DNA of 64,000 nucleotides from CALKAL01 sp051846895. GTDB lineage: Bacteria > Bacillota > Bacilli > Bacillales > Alkalibacillaceae. This document shows, piece after piece, positions 61,976-64,000 of this stretch. The stretch's first letter is position 1. Every line of letters starts with the position of its first letter. The position numbers were made by a program, and so were the translations under genes. The notes under the pieces were generated by a model. The model searched no databases, was not told the DNA's origin, and was given only the letters and a program-made list of their open reading frames with translations. The DNA lies in NCBI GenBank assembly GCA_051846895.1, contig JBPYCQ010000008.1, positions 1-64,000 of the forward strand. The letters run 5' to 3'.

Positions 61976-62179
61976 CTAAACCGTATAGCCATATGTTTTT
62001 AGCGTATCAATAATCGCTTGTTTATTAATAATTTCTTCAGAAAACTCTATTTTCACTTCACCATCATCAGTGTCGACTAATACTCTTTCAATACCTTCTA
62101 ACGCATTTAATATATGTTCAATTTCTTGAATTGTTTTTTCTTCTATAGCTTCTCTAATGTAGACTGTCCCTTGTGCCAT
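61976..62179 (-). CDS. Small HMA-like protein lacking the metal CxxC
   Basis: A 67-residue protein with the beta-alpha-beta-beta-alpha-beta pattern of heavy-metal-associated domains (TVYIREAIEEKTIQEIEHILNALEGIERVLVDTDDGEVKIEFSEEIINKQAIIDTLKTYGYTV). It contains no Cys, so the usual CxxC copper-binding pair is absent; it may bind another ligand or a protein partner. It is a single gene with its own terminator. Confidence 0.75.
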   Translation of the reverse strand: MAQGTVYIREAIEEKTIQEIEHILNALEGIERVLVDTDDGEVKIEFSEEIINKQAIIDTLKTYGYTV

Positions 62180-62373
62180 GACATTTCTCCTTTCAATCCA
62201 TTCCTCTTTTTGTATAATTTAACCTAAATTCATACCTTGCCATCACCTCTAGACTATTGTATCCATTCGCTTTAAATTTATATCTTCAGATTCTTCTTAA
62301 AACAAATTATCCATAAACTAACACCAAATTTTTTCTATTAATCTTATATAATAGATGTTGGGAGGTTATGTAT

Positions 62374-63225
62374 ATGATGTTAACAATGATGACGATGTTG
62401 GCATTACCAATGTCAGCTATTATATATAAAGGCTATAAGAACACTCAAGCTGTTTCTATAAATAAAATTAATGTAAATAATGCATCTGATAATGCAACTA
62501 GTATTAATGTATTACAACTATCTGATATACATCTAGAAAATATTTCAGTGTCCCCGGAGCAACTGTATGAATCATTAAAAGAAGAAGAAATTGATTTGAT
62601 CGCACTAACTGGTGACTTTATGGACCGAAAAAGAAGCATTCCTAAGCTACTACCATATTTAATCGAATTGAAAAAAATTAACCCTAAATACGGTATGTAC
62701 GCTGTGTTTGGAAACCATGATTATGTCTTAAAAGGCGATGATTTTAATCAGTTGAAAAAGTTATTGAACAATCATGGGGTAAAAACACTACAGAATGAAA
62801 GTGAGTCTATTGAAGTAAATGGTAAAACATTAAATATTATTGGGATTGATGATTATGGAACAAAACATAGTAATTTAGGCCAATCCTATGCGACGGTTAA
62901 TGTTGAAGAAGGCTTCAATCTAGTATTAACGCACGATCCTAATGTTGTATTAGAAATGAAGAACTATCATTTTGACTATTTGCTTTCTGGACATTTTCAT
63001 GGCGGTCAAATCCATTGGCCTAAACCGTATCATCTGAAAAAAATGGGTGAACTTGTCCGAATGAATATGACTAAAGGACTGCATTATATTGACGATAAGC
63101 CGTTTTATATAAGTGAAGGCCTTGGGCAAACAGGGGTCAACATCCGGATTGGTAGTCGACCAGAAATTACAATCCACCAATTAAAACTTTCTCCAATAAA
63201 AAACGAAAAAACAGTTACAGCATAA
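62374..63225 (+). CDS. Membrane-anchored metallophosphoesterase
   Basis: A 283-residue calcineurin-like phosphoesterase of the YkuE/YaeI type. A short hydrophobic N-terminus (MMLTMMTMLALPMSAIIY) anchors it. Metal ligands appear in order: LSDIHLE (DxH), LTGDFMD (GD), VFGNHDYV (GNHD), LTHDPNVV and SGHFHGGQ (GHxH). The ATG at 62374 has GGAGG at 8 bases; an ATG at 62368 is too close. YkuE dephosphorylates nucleotide sugars or lipid-linked substrates by annotation. Divergent from its upstream neighbour. Confidence 0.85.
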   Translation: MMLTMMTMLALPMSAIIYKGYKNTQAVSINKINVNNASDNATSINVLQLSDIHLENISVSPEQLYESLKEEEIDLIALTGDFMDRKRSIPKLLPYLIELKKINPKYGMYAVFGNHDYVLKGDDFNQLKKLLNNHGVKTLQNESESIEVNGKTLNIIGIDDYGTKHSNLGQSYATVNVEEGFNLVLTHDPNVVLEMKNYHFDYLLSGHFHGGQIHWPKPYHLKKMGELVRMNMTKGLHYIDDKPFYISEGLGQTGVNIRIGSRPEITIHQLKLSPIKNEKTVTA

Positions 63226-63256
63226 AAGGCCTTGAATTTCTCATTCAAGACCTTTT
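63224..63256. terminator. Shared terminator of convergent phosphoesterase and VanW genes
   Basis: AAAAGGCCTTGAAT pairs with ATTCAAGACCTTTT around a 5-base loop, with one mismatch, and T's follow on both strands. It separates two convergent stop codons. Confidence 0.85.
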
Positions 63257-63259
63257 ATT

Positions 63260-64000
63260 TTATGCTTGTTTTGGAATTTCATATTTAACTTCGGAAAAGT
63301 TTTTAATTAATAGTTCCTCTTTTATATAATTACCTGTAGTTTTGTCGACAGTTTTTCTCCAAATTTCATTTTGGCGATAGTTTTTTGAATCCTTTTCTAA
63401 AAACTTATGATTTCTTTCTTCAATATGATATGAGTAGGGCCATTGTTGATCAGTATTTATAGCGCCTTTCAAATGTTTATCATCCAACCAAACTTTTATT
63501 TGGAATGACTGATTTGTTGGATTGTAAAACCGTAAATCAACATAGTTATAAAATACACTCGCCCCACTTCCGAACGGCAGAACTCTACCACTATCAGGAA
63601 ACGGATCAAAACTATGATGGTGTCTTTCAACAATTTCAAGTGGTGTATGTAGTGCCATCCAATAAAGCAAATTAGCTAATTGGCAAATGCCACCACCAAC
63701 TCCTCTAATCACTTCACCTCTTGACAGTAACATTCCTTCAATATAGCCTTTTGATTTGGTCGTTTTTCCGACTATCTTCCAAAAGGAAAAAACCTCTCCA
63801 GGTTTAATTACAATTCCGTCTACTTTCTTCGATGCGATTTTTAAATTAGTAATTTTATTTTCTTGTAACTCTGGGTCACTGTCACCTAATTTTCTGCGTA
63901 ATAACGACTGATGTTTTTTACAAGTGTATGAAAATGATTCTCCGCTACGCTCTTTAGCAAATTTATTTCGTTCGCTAAGATTTTGTATATGTCTGAAAAG
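63260..64000 (-). CDS. VanW-family protein, 5' end beyond window
   Basis: The frame is open from the window edge to the stop at 63260, 246 residues. It includes the VanW domain: GVGGGICQLANLLYWMALHTPLEIVERHHHSFDPFPDSGRVLPFGSGASVFYNYVDLRFYNP. In VanW proteins this domain resembles L,D-transpeptidase-associated YkuD partners, and the family occurs in glycopeptide resistance clusters, but VanW function is unknown. No other van gene is in view, so resistance should not be inferred. An internal ATG at 63733 is not a credible start, as homology continues upstream. Confidence 0.85.
   Translation of the reverse strand, partial: LFRHIQNLSERNKFAKERSGESFSYTCKKHQSLLRRKLGDSDPELQENKITNLKIASKKVDGIVIKPGEVFSFWKIVGKTTKSKGYIEGMLLSRGEVIRGVGGGICQLANLLYWMALHTPLEIVERHHHSFDPFPDSGRVLPFGSGASVFYNYVDLRFYNPTNQSFQIKVWLDDKHLKGAINTDQQWPYSYHIEERNHKFLEKDSKNYRQNEIWRKTVDKTTGNYIKEELLIKNFSEVKYEIPKQA

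Noticed and set aside
63260..64000. Vancomycin resistance locus
   Set aside because: Only a VanW-family gene is present; no vanA/B, vanH, vanX or vanRS genes are in the window, and VanW homologues are common in sensitive spore-formers.

Overview
The window looks like a chromosomal segment of a low-GC, spore-forming Bacillaceae. Gene order follows the Bacillus subtilis ysxC-to-phoP region closely, read almost entirely on the minus strand. Sporulation markers are present (gerE, sspI, ytaF, ytxC), and the regulators are typical of Firmicutes: two T-boxes, an L20 leader and a FadR box. Many proteins are acidic, which would suit a salt-tolerant relative, but that is only an inference.

Layout. 1-1846 is an IS1182-family insertion sequence sitting a few bases past the ysxC stop. 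1.8-8.9 kb holds the protein quality-control block ysxC-lonA-clpX-tig-ysoA; the lonB gene found here in B. subtilis is absent. 8.9-13.0 kb is the accessory part: a fructosamine-kinase-like gene, a decayed ECF sigma/anti-sigma cassette, two orphan genes, a tRNA fragment, and tRNA-Arg and tRNA-Gly genes. 13.2-16.9 kb carries rdgB, rph, racE, a MarR regulator, gerE and ysmA. 17-22.6 kb carries sdhCAB, uvrC and trxA. 22.8-27.8 kb is fatty-acid beta-oxidation and its electron transfer (fadR-fadB-etfB-etfA, with lcfA alongside). 28-34 kb is DNA repair and cell division (mutS2, polX, cvpA, zapA), a 27-residue membrane peptide, and rnhC on the plus strand. 34.5-46.5 kb is translation (pheST, an rRNA/tRNA methyltransferase, infC-rpmI-rplT, thrS) with sspI, a peptidase, a dUTPase and small membrane proteins between. 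46.5-50.2 kb is replication initiation (ytxC, dnaI, dnaB, nrdR). 50.3-59.3 kb holds speD, gapB, coaE, ytaF, mutM, polA and phoPR. The last 4 kb holds a YyaL-like protein, a small HMA-like protein, a plus-strand metallophosphoesterase and a VanW-family gene cut by the window end.

The most unusual content is between genes. Three arrays (one degenerate) of a 21-bp tandem repeat lie in the same position and orientation relative to neighbouring genes. Two GC-rich mobile-element-like repeats share an internal core; one has IS1182-like ends, and the other has 8-bp target duplications and lies inside the thrS leader between T-box and coding region. The speD gene has its own promoter and a leader that can fold to pair its ribosome-binding site, a candidate undescribed riboregulator. 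Clear operators (FadR, CcpN pair, PhoP repeat) and several near-consensus sigma-A promoters support the annotation.
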